NCBI GenBank assembly: GCA_030762895.1
Contig: CM061068.1
Span: forward strand, 152,602,811-152,666,810
Source: Sophora flavescens
Lineage: Eukaryota; Streptophyta; Magnoliopsida; Fabales; Fabaceae
Direction of reading: 5' to 3'
Length of the DNA: 64,000 nucleotides
The notes below the pieces were generated by a model, which had not been told where the DNA came from, did not search any database, and worked only from the letters and a program-made list of their open reading frames with translations. Shown here one piece after another: positions 23,778-35,958 of the stretch. Numbering within the stretch: position 1 is the first letter of the stretch; every line of letters begins with the position of its first letter. The position numbers and the translations under genes were made by a program.

Positions 23778-23962
23778 GAGTTTAATTGGTATGTATTATC
23801 AGTGTAAAGATTTTTTCACACTGTCAAGCACTAATAAATTGCCACGTCCTTGAAAATCTTTTATTCTTATCCAAACCACCTTAAAAGTCATTCATAACAT
23901 GATTTGCGATTGGTTGACAGTGATAAAAACTTTACACTTGATAATATATATCAATTAAACTC
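23778..23962. mobile_element. MITE of 185 bp with 9-bp target repeat (copy 1)
   Basis: The arms gagtttaattgg...gtgtaaag and ctttacac...caattaaactc are inverted repeats. The flanks taacttatt (23769-23777) and taactcatt (23963-23971) match at 8 of 9 bases, which suggests a Mutator-type MITE. The equivalent at 50002-50185 shows it pre-dates the duplication. Confidence 0.8.
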
Positions 23963-23999
23963 TAACTCATTTTAAGTGACTTATTGTAAAATAGTAAAA

Positions 24000-25509
24000 T
24001 TCGTTAGGTTTGAGTTATTTATGTAATGTAAACTAATATTTATCATTAACCAAAAAAAACTAAAACCTATTATTATTTATTAAAAAAAATTGTTGTTGCT
24101 TAAAAGCAAAACTGTACCCGTGGACGCACGGGTCAGCAAGCCTAGTACAAATAGAAGATAACATGATATCTTACATATCTTGTTTTTAGTTACCGAGGTG
24201 TTTGTTTAAGTCTTCTTAACTTCTCAGATCTCCATTTGTTCGGTGCTACACTGCTACTGCTTCTGAAGGCTTCTTCTTCTATGCGTCTTCTAAGTTCTAA
24301 CTCTTCTCCAAGCCAGAAACAATGAACGACAGACGAAGCCCGATAGAAACAGGGAACGACGACTTCTATGCTCCTCTCATTCTCTGCTATTGTTTTGCTT
24401 ATTATTATTTTTTTTAAAGTGTTCTTTACTAAACCTTTCAACCGGTTTTTCCGGTTCTACACTGATTCTGAGGGTTTTCTGAACGGGTTTTTGACGGCTA
24501 ACTGTGGAAATCTACCATCTTTAGTACAAATTTACGAAAAGGTTGCGACGTTGACAATTTAGAGTACCAAATCGAAATGATAATTAAATAGAGGATTAAT
24601 GTGGAAAAAAAATAGAAGACTAAAAACATAAATTAGCCTATATTTTAAAGGTATTACACAGAAAGTGTACATCAAGTGTCATTCATCCGTAAACTTTTCT
24701 TTCACCAAAACTTTAATATTTTTATTCGTAGAAAGTATTTAAATTTTATCGAACAAATTGAATAAAAAAACAAAGTGATCTTGGTATCGAGAGGGAATTA
24801 GAATACCAAGACGTTGAGAGAAATAAATTAAACAAATTTTTAAGAGAGAATGTTTTTTTTTTATAGTATCTCTATTAGGTTAGATAAATAATAAACTTGT
24901 ATTGAAAAGAGAGGAAAAATAAATCAAACATGAATTTAAGTAAATTATATTTATTACGTTGGGAAACTTTGAAATACTTTAATTTCTTTGAAAAACATAT
25001 ATATAATATTAAATGTTGATAGAAATAACCAAGACAAATGGTGAAGAAATGTTTTATAATTTATAATTTAGCTTTGAAAAAGAAAAACCAAATTCACTAA
25101 AAATATATATTTTCTAAAAATGGAATAATTTGTCAATTTTCAAAAGAATTTAAAATTTAAAGTGATTACACATGATACCACTTTCTATCCATGATTTTTG
25201 GTTTAGAATATTTATTTCTTATATAGATTATTATTATTCTTATAAATATATAATCCAAAAAATTATACATTTATACTTGTTTTTTATATAAGAAACATAG
25301 CTTTGATATTTATAATAATATATAACCCAAAATTATTTAAAAACAGATATTTTTCCCACAAAATTATATGTATATACATATAATAACATAGTTTTTATAT
25401 AAAGGAAAAGATAGCTTTTATCTTTATAATAATATATAACCTGTAATTATTTATAAAAAAAGGATATATATTTTTTATTTGTATAAGCCAAGTGTAGATG
25501 ATTGGAAAA
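24000..25509. other. AT-rich spacer with old local duplication, no gene
   Basis: A block at about 24990-25260 recurs in diverged form at 25680-25900 (shared acatatataatattaaatg, tagaatatttattt). The perfect palindromic phrase acccgtggacgcacgggt lies at 24116-24133. Frames near 24190-24441 show no domain. Confidence 0.45.
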
Positions 25510-25519
25510 GAATTAGCAT

Positions 25520-25614
25520 AGCCAAGTTGGTCCAATTGGTAAGGATATGGCTCATAACCCATAAGATCATTAGTTCGAATCCCTCTAGCAAAAAGAAAAA
25601 ACAAAGAAAGAAAG
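25520..25614 (+). mobile_element. tRNA-like retroposon / very short SINE
   Basis: Starts tagccaagttgg, an exact Pol III A-box, with B-box agttcgaatcc about 50 bases on and an anticodon-like loop ctcataa (CAU) between them. It is followed by an A-rich tail (aaaaagaaaaaacaaag). Flanking gaattagcat (25510-25519) and gaattaacat (25615-25624) match at 9 of 10 bases. Acceptor-stem ends do not pair, so it is not a working tRNA. Confidence 0.65.
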
Positions 25615-25624
25615 GAATTAACAT

Positions 25625-26410
25625 TATGATTTAAACAAATTACATTGAAAAATTATTGATCAACTTGAAATGGTGTAATTGCTTTGAAAACATATATAAT
25701 ATTAAATGTTGAGAGAATATAATATAAGGCAAGTGAGAGAAGAAATGCTTGATAGTTTTATAAATAATTTTCTAAAAGTGGAATGTTTTACCAATTGTGA
25801 AAATAATTTTTAATTTTAAAGTGACTCTCAAAATGACACATGACATCACTCTTCATCCATGGTTTTTCTTTAGAATATTTATTTATTATTTATTATTATA
25901 GATAGATTTAAAATAGGATGGCTTCTACTTGAGAAGGGGGTACACAAATGTACCAACAATTTCCACGGTTAGATATGATACTAAAATAATTAATGGTCAA
26001 TGTTTAGTTGACCAAAAAAAAATTGACCTTTACTTGTATGAACTATTTACCAAACAAAATTTAATGACAATTTTACCCCTACTCCCTTAACCGTATTTTG
26101 CTGGGATCTAGAGATGTTGTGGAGTTGGATGATGAAGCATTGGTGCTAGAGTTTGGAGAATATGAAGCATGGATTGACAATGGCTAAGGTGCCATGCAAG
26201 GATCCAAAAGAGGGGTGAAGAAGAATGGGAGGGACATTTTTCAGTTGTGATTTCGTCTAATTGCAATGAATCGAGTTCTTGTCACTACTATGCAATTTGC
26301 AAAATCAATCCAATTCAAACCTCAAAAGTCCCCTCTTCCCCTTTCTTCCATTCTCCAACCACTCCAAGTTGTCTATATCCACGGTTAACTTTGTTGGCCG
26401 TGGCAATCAT
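25625..26410. other. spacer between the duplicated blocks, no gene
   Basis: Unique to this place in the window apart from the diverged local duplicate at 25680-25900. The frame 26247-26450 is low complexity. Nothing further recognised. Confidence 0.4.
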
Positions 26411-26729
26411 AACCCAAGAGGGAGTGAACTGGGTTTATAAATTTTTCTAATTTAATTTACCGAAATTGATTTTCTCAATATAAAATATGAAATCACATAA
26501 TAAGTTGTAAGCAAAGTATGCGGAAATGAGCAATAATATGAATTAAGCAATAAAGAGATAGGGAAGAGGATACTTGCATGCTGATTTTATCCTGGTTCAG
26601 TCACCCACCGCTAGTGGCCTAGTCCAGTCCCCACTCCACCTATGGTATTTTCTTCCACTAATAAACAAGCTTATAAATTGGTGCTTGCAACCTTTGTACA
26701 CAACAGAGAACTCTAACGATGCCTCCTGG
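26411..26729. mobile_element. probable retroelement LTR fragment left of copy 2
   Basis: Sequence such as gattttatcctggttcagtc and the C-rich run around 26620 resembles Ty1/copia-type LTR text seen at 10275 (tatcccggttcactctc). It is continuous with 26730-27200, whereas in copy 1 the same sequence is cut at 3024. Assignment is weak. Confidence 0.3.
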
Positions 26730-27339
26730 GATACCTCACCCACCACGTGTAAGAGTCTCAAAGACCACTAGCACCCTCCCTCACACCTCCGGATACCTCA
26801 CACATGCTTCTGAGCCTAAAGTCGCATGCCAAAGGAATATAACACCATTTAGAATAGAAGGATACATCACCTTCTAAGCAGAGGGATACATCACCCTCAT
26901 CCTAGGGATACCACACCCTATTTTTGAGTTGACACACATTGAAGTCCTATAAATATGATGATCTTAACACATTTTGCTCATAGAGGATTATCAGCTCAAG
27001 AGTGTATTTTCATGTATCCTCTCCTCTTTTATTTTCAACCAAGATAGTCACTTTTATAGCGTTTTGAAAATATGATCGTTGTACCTTAATAAAGGAAATA
27101 ACCAATTTTAGCAAACTAGCATTTTTTTTTTCATATTATAACAGTTGCTAATTGATTGTGAAAGTAAAGATTAACTATCCTCATGAGTATTGATTGATAG
27201 CATATGTAAAAAGAGTTCATATCCTCTCCATTCCCTCTACTAAATGGAGAGTCCAGTCCCTCTCATCCTGGCTGTACACGTGGCAAACATGGAAATCAAT
27301 GGCTCGGATTCATCAAGCTTTATTTTATTTTAAATTTTA

Positions 27340-27715
27340 GGTTAAAGTAATGTTTTGGTCCCTATACGTGACATCGATTTTCAATTTGGTCCCTATACGT
27401 AAAAAGTTATCAATTTGGTCCCTATACGTGACACTGATTTTCAATTTGGTCCTCACCGCAAATTGGTCCCTATATAAGAGGACCAAATTGCAAATTATTG
27501 TCACATGTAGGGACCAAATTGAAAATAATTATCACATGTAGGGACCGATTTCAAATTTTTTTTTTGAATTGGTCCCTACATGTGACAATAATTTGCAATT
27601 TGGTCCTCTTATATAGGGACCAAATAGCGGTGAAGACCAAATTGAAAATTAGTGTCACGTATAGGGACCAAATTGATAACTTTTTACGTATATGGACCAA
27701 AACATTACTTTAACC
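27340..27715. mobile_element. 376-bp hairpin MITE nested in the MULE, copy 2 only
   Basis: Nearly the whole element is one inverted repeat, from ggttaaagtaatg (27340) to cattactttaacc (27715), with repeated ttggtccctatacgtgac / gtcacgtatagggaccaa inside. The 9-bp target repeat taaatttta is perfect (27331-27339, 27716-27724). Copy 1 has the single empty site at the matching place, so it inserted after the duplication. The 9-bp repeat suggests Mutator ancestry. Arms of about 180 bases would form a long hairpin if transcribed. Confidence 0.93.
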
Positions 27716-28068
27716 TAAATTTTAAAATAAAAAACCAGAAATCAAAAATCTCTTCCTCACTTTGAAAGACGCGTGCTACAGGTTCTGTCCCTACCCCTTC
27801 ATCCTTCTGCTCGCCGCCGGGGTGGAAGAAGGAGCTCGCCGAGCACGCCGCCGCTCGGCTCAGCGCGAGACTGAACGACCGCTCACCACAGTGCAAGCAG
27901 GAGCTCGCTGTGCACGCCGCCACTCGACCCAGCGCGAGACTAAATGGACATCGCCGCCTCGCCACTCCGGTCGCCGGCCATTGCCTGCTCCTGCATCGTC
28001 GCCGCCACGTCTCTGTTCTACCTGTCCCTTTCATCATGGCTGATATTTCCCACACTATGCCTCTTTAA

Positions 28069-28089
28069 CCCCCCCCCCCCCCCCCCCCC
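28069..28089 (+). repeat. homopolymer of 21 C
   Basis: Uninterrupted C run in the MULE interior of copy 2, inside a stretch absent from copy 1. Length is uncertain because such runs are error-prone in sequencing. Confidence 0.9.
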
Positions 28090-29173
28090 ACTCTCTCTTT
28101 CCCTCATTCCAGCATTATTTGGCTTCGTTGAACTCAGTTATTAAATGTTAACAAAATTTTGGGTATTATTTGAGCTCACCCAGTCCCTTTCATCCTGTGC
28201 CTTGATATAAGACCATTGTACAAGAATTCCATTTTTATTTTTCTGTTTTAATGTATCAATTACCTTGTATCAATATTGTGTACAATAAGTTCTACTCTGT
28301 TTTTGTTGACAACAGGGCTCAAATATGATATAAGAGTAATAAGACCATTGTACAAGAATTCAAATTAATTAATTTTTTTGTTCTAATGTAGCAATGTTGT
28401 GTACAGAATAATGTTTTGTTCTGTTTCTTTGTACAGCAATTGTTCCAAATCTGATATAGGACAATTGTGCAAGAAACTTGGACAATTGTACAGCAACTAT
28501 TCCAAATCTGAAACTTTTCTGTTTTTAAGTATCCTAATAACTAAACATTAATCTTTCATAATGTTATCTCATTTTAAGATGTCTTTTGAATAATACACAG
28601 ATTGCTCCGTGTAAAGCTTGTAACAGAGACAAAATGATATAATTTTTTATAATTCCATTGATATTTCATGTCCAATAATCTGTACCTATTTCCAAAAAAA
28701 TTACAAAATATATCCACGATGTAAGCAATACCTATTCCCAAAAAAGGTGTCCAATTAACCAATACCTGCTACATATAAAAAACACAGCAGGTTGTAAATA
28801 CCGTAAACAAATTCAAACCCAAAAAATGTGTCCACTATGTCTAAAAAAAGTTGTACATCCCCATTGCACTGTCATCTTGATTTGATTGTGTCATTTGGAT
28901 TGTAGTCCTATGTAGACTTGCATTCAAAACTTGGCTTCCACTTCCACTTTGATTCCCAATTTGCTGCATACTATCAGTTGTTGCTTGAGATTGTTCCTAC
29001 ATAGTTGATGGTATAAGTAATATTTATAAATATGAAATAGTAGTATTAAAGTATGGAATAAATTACCATATTTTCTTGAGGCGTTTGCTTTTTCTATGAC
29101 AAGTTTGCCTTTCTCTTTCTATCCAATTTCTCAACCCATTTTTAGGTCGTTTTGTACTCTTATTTGAGCAGAC

Positions 29174-32152
29174 TCACTTCTTTATGCCTTTAGCCCCACC
29201 AACTTTCTTAGAGTTCACATTGTTTTCATTTTTGCCACTTCCAATTGATATGGATACATGACACATTCCAATTGATTCTCCAACCACAGACTTTTTAGCC
29301 AACATGTTGTCAATTATTTTGTTGGACTCTTCATAAACTTTGGATAAAAATGTGTAAGTCTCATCAGATTCAGATGCTCTGTTTGTCAATTTAACCATTC
29401 GAGGACATAACTCATTGTATCGCTTCATGAAATGGGCTTTTATGTCCAAATCAATATGTTGTCCTTTCCAATTTAGATTACTTCCCAATCTTGTTTCTCT
29501 TGTCCATCACTTCAATATATAGTGCTGAGGAATTAACTTAATATTCATGATGTGACACCCGGGGCCGACGAGGACGGGGAGTGGTCGCCGGTGCAAGAAG
29601 GCACAATCAACGAGCGACTCCTGGCAGGTTTCTAGGCGAAGGGACACATGAATGAACCGATTACACATCGGAATGAGAGGGATCCTAAGATTGTGTAGGT
29701 ATGAGACTATATAGGGGTGGATGGTTTATATGAATTGATTGGTACTACCTATACCAACAAGATGCATCTTCTTTTCGATAACCCATCACTTGAAAACTCC
29801 ACAGTTAAGCGTGCTTGACTTGGAGCAATTCTGGGATGGGTGACCTCCTGGGAAGTTTTCCCAAGATGCGTGTGAGTGAGAACAAAGCACATTGAAAAGA
29901 CCCGTGTTGGTCTGTGGGGTCATTCGTCAATCCATAAAGCAGTCAGGGATGTTACAAATGGTATCAGAGCGGCACCTCTCCTAGTATGGTGTGGTTCGGG
30001 GATGAACCAAGCAGAAGCTGGTGGGCATGTGACACCCGGGGCCGACGGGGACAGGGAGTGGTCGTAGGTGCAAGAAGGCACGATCAAGGAGCGGCTCCTG
30101 GCAGGCTTCTAGACGAAGGGACACGTGAATGAACCGATTACACAACGGAATGAGAGGGATCCTAAGACTGTGTAGGTCTGGGACTATACAGGGGTGGATG
30201 GTTTATATGAATTGATTGGTACTACCTATACTAACAAGAAGCGTCTTATTTTCGAGAACCCATCACTTAAGAACTCCACGGTTAAGCGTGCTTGACTTGG
30301 AGCAATTCTAGGATGGGTGACCTCCTGGGAAGTTTTCCCAGTAAGCGTGTGAGTGATGACAAAGCATGCTGAAAAGACTTGTGTTGGTCTGTGGGGTCAG
30401 TTGTCAATCCATAAAGCAGTCAGGGATTTTACACATGACATCCAAAACTTTCAAAGCATGATTGAATAAGATACTATGTGTCTCAAATTTACGACAATCA
30501 CAAGCAACCTTCAGATCCATAAGATTACCCATTACAAAACGCTCCTTATTGTTATCATAATTTGTAACAACTTAAAACCTTGGGTTCAACTCCATTATGC
30601 AAGTGCCTTAAAATTCCTCATATTCCGTTTGGAATTCCTCAAAAATCTTTGGAGTGTAAATGTTTCCAGCTTGTATGAGCATAGGGACCTTCTTCATCAT
30701 CAATCTTGGCAACTTATGTCTTGACTGAAAATCTGCTTGACTCATTGTTCCGTTTTCCATTGACAACCCTTTCAAAGTGTGTGAAAAATTGTACTAAATT
30801 TAGATCTGACTTCAAATGGTTTTTCAAATCAGCATTAAAGCTCTCACTCAATTGAGTAGGTCTCATACCTGCAATGAAAGTTTGTCGAACATAAGCCCAT
30901 GCCCATTTTTCCTTCAATTGAAAAATCATATGTAGCCATGAATCATCTGGAACATTATGCTTAACAAGTAAAGCATTCCATGCATTCAAAAATTCATCTT
31001 CCTTTTCATGTAGATCAATGTATGCTTCAAAATCTGAGCAGAATTGTGAATTCTTTTGATATAGATGATTCACATGCCTTGGGGCATTTTCTCTAATATG
31101 CCAAGTGCATAATCCATGAAATGTTTATGCCAGAACTAAAGAAATAGCCTTAGCCATTGCTGCGTCTTGATCTATTAGAATTGTTTTAGGCTTTTCTCCA
31201 CACATTGTTTTGAGAAAAGTTTCAAATAACCATTGAAAATAAGGGATTGTTTCATCATACAACAATGTTGCCCCAAAAACAACTGTGTGCCTGTGATTAT
31301 TAAGTCTGGCAAATACTCCCAACGGTCGATAGTCCTTATTTGTCTTGTATGTGGTGTCAAAAGTGAGGACGTCACCGAAGTACCCATAATCATTTATCAT
31401 TTGTGCATCCGCCCAAAATATATTTGTTATTTGCTCTTCAACATCCATTTGAAAGTCATAAAAGAAGGAAGGATTTTCACTTTGTCATTTGAAATACATC
31501 AACAACGCACCCACTTCACCATACCTTAGCGACTACTTCCTTCTGGTTCGAAGGTAGTTCTTAAGGTCTTGTCTTGTGTAACCAATAGTGTCTATTCCAC
31601 CAGCTTGGTTGGACACATATTCATGAAAATCTTTTTGTGTTAATACAGATTCCTTAGCCAATTCAATTTGTGATGCTTGTGAGTCAGATATGTGTCGATG
31701 AGAGCGAATCATATGGACATGTTTGGGCGGTTGAAGAGGGTGATTGTGTTGAGCTACAAAGTCAGTAACCTTGTATTTCTCGATCTTCCTATCAAATGAA
31801 CTAACCATACATGCTTCACATCCTGTTCTAGTTTCTGCTCTAGGCTCTTTTACCAAGTGGTCTTGTTTGTCAACACCTCGTTTACCTTCTTTGAAGCATG
31901 TGAATCTTCTTGAAGTGATAATTCCATCCTTTTTGCTTTTATTTGCATATTCTCTACGAATACCAAACCCAATCCTCCTATTGTACACATTATAAAAATC
32001 ATAAGCCACTTTCTCTGATTCAAACTCCATCTCCAATAGTGCCGTATAATCGACAACACTTTCTTGCCCATGTTGCACAATTTTTTCATGACTATTGTTG
32101 ACCCATTTATCTACACCATCATCTATTGGAATTGATGAAGCATTCATGGTTT
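29174..32152 (-). pseudogene. FAR1/MURA-like MULE transposase, broken (copy 2)
   Basis: The same gene as at 5006-8035. The FAR1 domain (32147-31533) ends at the shared in-frame TAG. Additional damage not in copy 1 is a TGA at 31487-31485 (CGA in copy 1), a TAA at 31127-31125 (GAA in copy 1) and a TGA at 29176-29174 (CGA in copy 1). The stop that ends the DDE block in copy 1 (SSRF then TGA) is a serine codon here, so that frame runs to 30714. Cassandra interrupts the frame after the SWIM motif, as in copy 1. The shared defects show the gene was dead before duplication. Confidence 0.9.
29551..30433 (+). mobile_element. Cassandra TRIM, copy 2
   Basis: LTRs are 29551-29956 and 30028-30433 (406 bp each) around a 71-bp interior, with an intact initiator-Met primer site tggtatcagagc (29959-29970). 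Target repeat catga lies at 29546-29550 and 30434-30438. Both 5S-like blocks (about 29778-29876 and 30254-30352) keep the A-box agttaagcgtgc and the C-box. The last LTR ends ttttaca, one base off its partner's tgttaca. Confidence 0.95.
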
Positions 32153-32820
32153 CTGAAGGAAAAAAATAAAAATAGAAACATTAGGTTAATGATCATATAA
32201 AAATGGAACCTTTTTACCATGACTGAAAAAATATGAGCTTTATTAAACTGTAAATAAAAAATGAAAAACTACAAAAGTTAGGTATTGAAATTCACTGTAC
32301 AATCTGTATAGCCACTAAGACAATAATTTTTTTTTTAAAAAAAGTAAAAAAGATTAGAGTTGAAGGGGAGCGTGGTATGCAATAATGTGAATCTGTGATC
32401 TTACCAGATTTGAAGGGGGCGGCGAAACCGAGGCTGGGAGTCGACGAGGCTAGCGGCGGTGAGGCTCAGGTGTGGGCGGAGATGGTGGTTCAGGCGTGCG
32501 CAGAGATGTGGTCCAAGCGGAGGTGCGGTGGCCGTTCAGTCTCGCGCTGGGCCGAGCGGCGGCATGCGCGGCGAGCTCCTTCTTCCTCGGCGGCGGCGAG
32601 CAGAAGGATGAAGGGGTAGGGGCAGAACCTGCAGCACGCGTGTTTCAAAGTGAGGAAGAGATTTTTGGTTTTTGGTTTTTATTTTAAAATTTAAAATAAA
32701 ATAAAGCTTGATAAATCTGAGCCATTTATTTCCATGTCTACCACTTGTATGGTCGGGATGGGAGTGACTGGACTCTCCATTTAGTAGAGGGAATGGAGAG
32801 GATCTGAACTCATGTAAAAA

Positions 32821-33729
32821 GGTTTGGTCAATTGAGTCATAATCATAAGCATCATTTTGAAAACTTGCAACAGATTGAATAATTTGAAATCCATTGAAAC
32901 AGACGGTTGATTTAATTAATATTGCAAAGCAATTTATCTTTAATGGTTTCCAAGTTACAATCTTTCAAAATAAATGTAAAATGCGTACATTCACGCTGGT
33001 CATGTTTAAATTCAAAAAAGAATCTAAAAGATTTGCATTCAGTGTATGAATATGTAGAATTTGCTTTAAGGACCAATAAGGAACGTACTTAGAAAAGTAA
33101 GCTATTCAAGTTGTGAGATTCTAGACATTGAGAGAAAAAAAGAATTTGATTAAAAAAATATAAATTAAATACATTATATATATATATATATGATCAATTG
33201 TTTAATATTTTGAAATTTGATATCAATTTAAAAACACTTTGCAATTTAAATGTTTGGTTAAAAACTTTTTACCCAAAAGTATAGCATTTTAGTTAAATTG
33301 ATTAAATGAACCATAGTTATAATCACGATTCTCTTACACTAGCATCTAAGACCTAATATAATTAACCAATCTTACTTGAGGTCTTGATGCTTGAAAATTT
33401 GGTGCTCCTAACATAGTTGTTTCTTACTTTGCTAGCCTTTGAGTACCTACATGCTTGAAAATTATTTTTCTTTTTATCCTACATGCTTATAGTATTTGTC
33501 AATCATCAAAACATAATCAAATATATACTTACAAGCTTCTTATCCTTCTCCTCTCACGACCCATTTTGCACCATATTCTAAATCCATCAAATGGTTCAAA
33601 ATATATGATTTTTCTTCTGATTGAATTTATCGGTTTCTCATTTGAAGGGTTTTATTTTATTTTTTAAAAGAATCTTGATGATTATACCATGCCCATGTTT
33701 GATCTTTTTTTCTCCTCGTATTAACGAGT
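32821..33729. other. AT-rich spacer, no gene seen (copy 2)
   Basis: Equivalent of 8703-9599, with a longer AT run (about 33174-33191). Confidence 0.5.
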
Positions 33730-33982
33730 GAGTCACCATTCTGGTTGATTAAATTGTAAGACGTTGGCAAGTTGGTCTATCACATTAAGAAATAGGTAAA
33801 AATATCCCCCAAATTAGAAAAAGACTATCATATTGATCCAATTTGGTGATGTTTTTCAATTTGAAGACCATAACATAAAAAACGTTTTTTAATTTGGGGG
33901 ACGTTTTTGCTTATATTTCTTAATATGAGGGATCAACTTACCATCGCCCTATAAATTTAGAGACCAAAATGGTAATTCACTC
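33730..33982. mobile_element. MITE-like inverted repeat (copy 2)
   Basis: Copy of 9600-9852. The left flank differs (cgtattaacgagt here) but no clear target repeat emerges. Confidence 0.55.
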
Positions 33983-34202
33983 CCTTGTTAATCTTTAATA
34001 TTACCTTTCGGATCTGAAACCCCTTTTGGATCTATTTGTGATGGATCTGAAAACAAAGGTGTGATTTTTTTTTTAATTATTTTTTTCACGGACCAGAGAT
34101 TTGTTTTGCATTGTGAAATCTCGTGGATCACTTTGATGGGAAAGGTGTTTGATGGTATTATGCACCAGGTCTAAAAAGGTTGGAGCAGAAATTTGAAGTT
34201 CA

Positions 34203-35680
34203 CACGGGAAACACAAGAAGGAGGGTTGGCTTGTGTTTCTTAATAGATTTTCGAAAAAGGTATTTTCTCAAACATTTTACAAACAAAACAATAACAACAA
34301 CACATAAACAGGAAAACGTTTTAGAAGAGTTAACAAACTCAGATTCAAAGCCCCACAGTATAAACAAAGACTGTAAAATATATGGGTTTAAAAGATTCAC
34401 GCAAGTGATTTATCCCGGTTCACTCTCTTTTAACCAAGAGCTACGTACAGTCCCTCCTACCCGAAGGTTTTTATCCACTGTTTCCAAATAGATTACAAGT
34501 ATTCAACGCATCTTCAGGCTACAAGTATTCTTTCTCTTCCAAGCCTCTTCAGGCTCTAACTCTAATAAAGAGATGAATAGATTTGATCTAAGAACTCACT
34601 ATGTGTGAGGATTTGAAAGTTTTTTATCAGGAAGAATACAACTGAGAAAATTCAAATGAAACTTGATAAGAGATTTATCACTTTGAAGATTTCACAGCTT
34701 GATAATAATCTTCTCTTGAGATTGTCTACAATATATAGACATCATCTATTCTTCAACGGTCTTGAGAAAATATCCGTTTACAGATAGCATTAAATGCATG
34801 AGAACCGTTGAGACTGATAACTTGATATGCTTTATGGAGAAGTGCTCTTGTTTATCAGAAGAATGCTCAAAGTAGAGCTGTCACTTCTCTGTTGTACCAA
34901 AGGTTGCTTTTTGACTTTCCTTCTTTGTACTTGACTTGATCTTTACAGTAATGTAGATGACAGAGTACAAAGGTTTATGGTTTCCATGGTACGAATTTCG
35001 TTTAACCGAGAGATAAAGATTATTTAAAAAATGAAGAAGCGTCAAGGGTAAAAAGACATATATTCTTTGAATTAAACAAGCAATCATTTGAAATAAATAT
35101 GCTTAAGCTTGGACGGGTTCACGTTTTTAAAACTAGTTGACGCGCAGGTCTTTGGACGTGCAAGATTAACTTATCAGAGAGATGGTCACGTCTACTGATA
35201 ATGTGTCTACAGACTTTTCATCTCGTTTCGATAGTTGGACGTGCTACACTTAAGAGCTCGTCTGCTGACGTGGCGTCTACTGAGATTTCGTCTATCAAGT
35301 CTTTGAACTTGTTATATTTCAAAGTCTTTTCTACTTGATTCTTCTTTAGCAGTTCGTCTATTTTAGTTAATTCTAAGACCTCGACTATCTTGATTTTACG
35401 ATCACGTCTACCAAAAGGCTAATACACTCACAATTTTACCAAGAGTTGTAGACCCGTCCAAAGGATTGAGATAGAATCTGATAGATTTCATACTTTAAAA
35501 TAAAGTTCCTATGACTTGTATAAAACAAATATTCCCTGCATACTTATAACAAACAAGTTAGATCTTTGACAACACTTTGCCATATAAATTTAACATTTTT
35601 GTTGACATCAAAACTTAAGAGATTATTTTAATCCAAAACCACTTTGATTCTAACAAAGTTTAGGCACCAAAGACATTTAG
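34203..35680. mobile_element. dispersed LTR-like repeat (copy 2)
   Basis: Equivalent of 10077-11520, starting gaaacacaagaaggagggtt. It has about 45 extra bases near 34550-34590 (ctctaactctaataaag) relative to copy 1. Confidence 0.45.
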
Positions 35681-35958
35681 ACATGGATGTCCCTTTACCC
35701 TTTTTGATGATTCGTGATATTGGTAAGTTCTCTCCCTTCCCACTCTCTCTCAAATGATGGGATGGAGAGGGGTGGTGGAGTCATGCGGTGGCTAAATCTA
35801 TGATGGTTGCTAAAGATGTTTTGATGATTAGGGTAGAAATGGATTTTTACAACAAAAAATTATAACCTACGAAATTACCTATACTTGATAGTACAAGAAT
35901 GTATCACATTGTCAAATGCTTGATGCTAGAAGCGTTAAAACATTCATAATGTCGGTTG

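Larger units (their letters stand above)
3024..25304 (+). repeat. large segmental duplication, copy 1
   Basis: This segment aligns collinearly with 26730-51849. The first shared bases are atacctcacccaccacgtgt at 3024 and 26730, and the last are the agcttt ending at 25304 and 51849. The coordinate offset grows from 23,706 at the left to 26,520 at the right through indels. Copy 1 lacks about 1.98 kb between bases 16904 and 16910 that copy 2 has, and lacks two MITEs present in copy 2. Both copies contain the MULE, Cassandra, two hATs, RPL37A and the SINE. Divergence is a few percent by eye. The true unit may extend past both ends, which are interrupted by retroelement sequence. Confidence 0.93.
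27213..32811 (-). mobile_element. FAR1-type MULE, copy 2
   Basis: Same element as 3503-8693, with the same 9-bp target repeat atgtaaaaa at 27204-27212 and 32812-32820. It is 5.60 kb, longer than copy 1 mainly because of a nested 376-bp MITE. It also keeps a stretch (about 28030-28185, with the poly-C tract) that copy 1 lost. Confidence 0.92.

Noticed and set aside
24116..24133. Palindrome acccgtggacgcacgggt as an element end or origin
   Set aside because: It is short and common in plant repeats, with no partner terminus identified here.
25520..25590. Functional tRNA-Met gene
   Set aside because: The acceptor stem does not pair, and an A-rich tail plus target-site repeats indicate retroposition.
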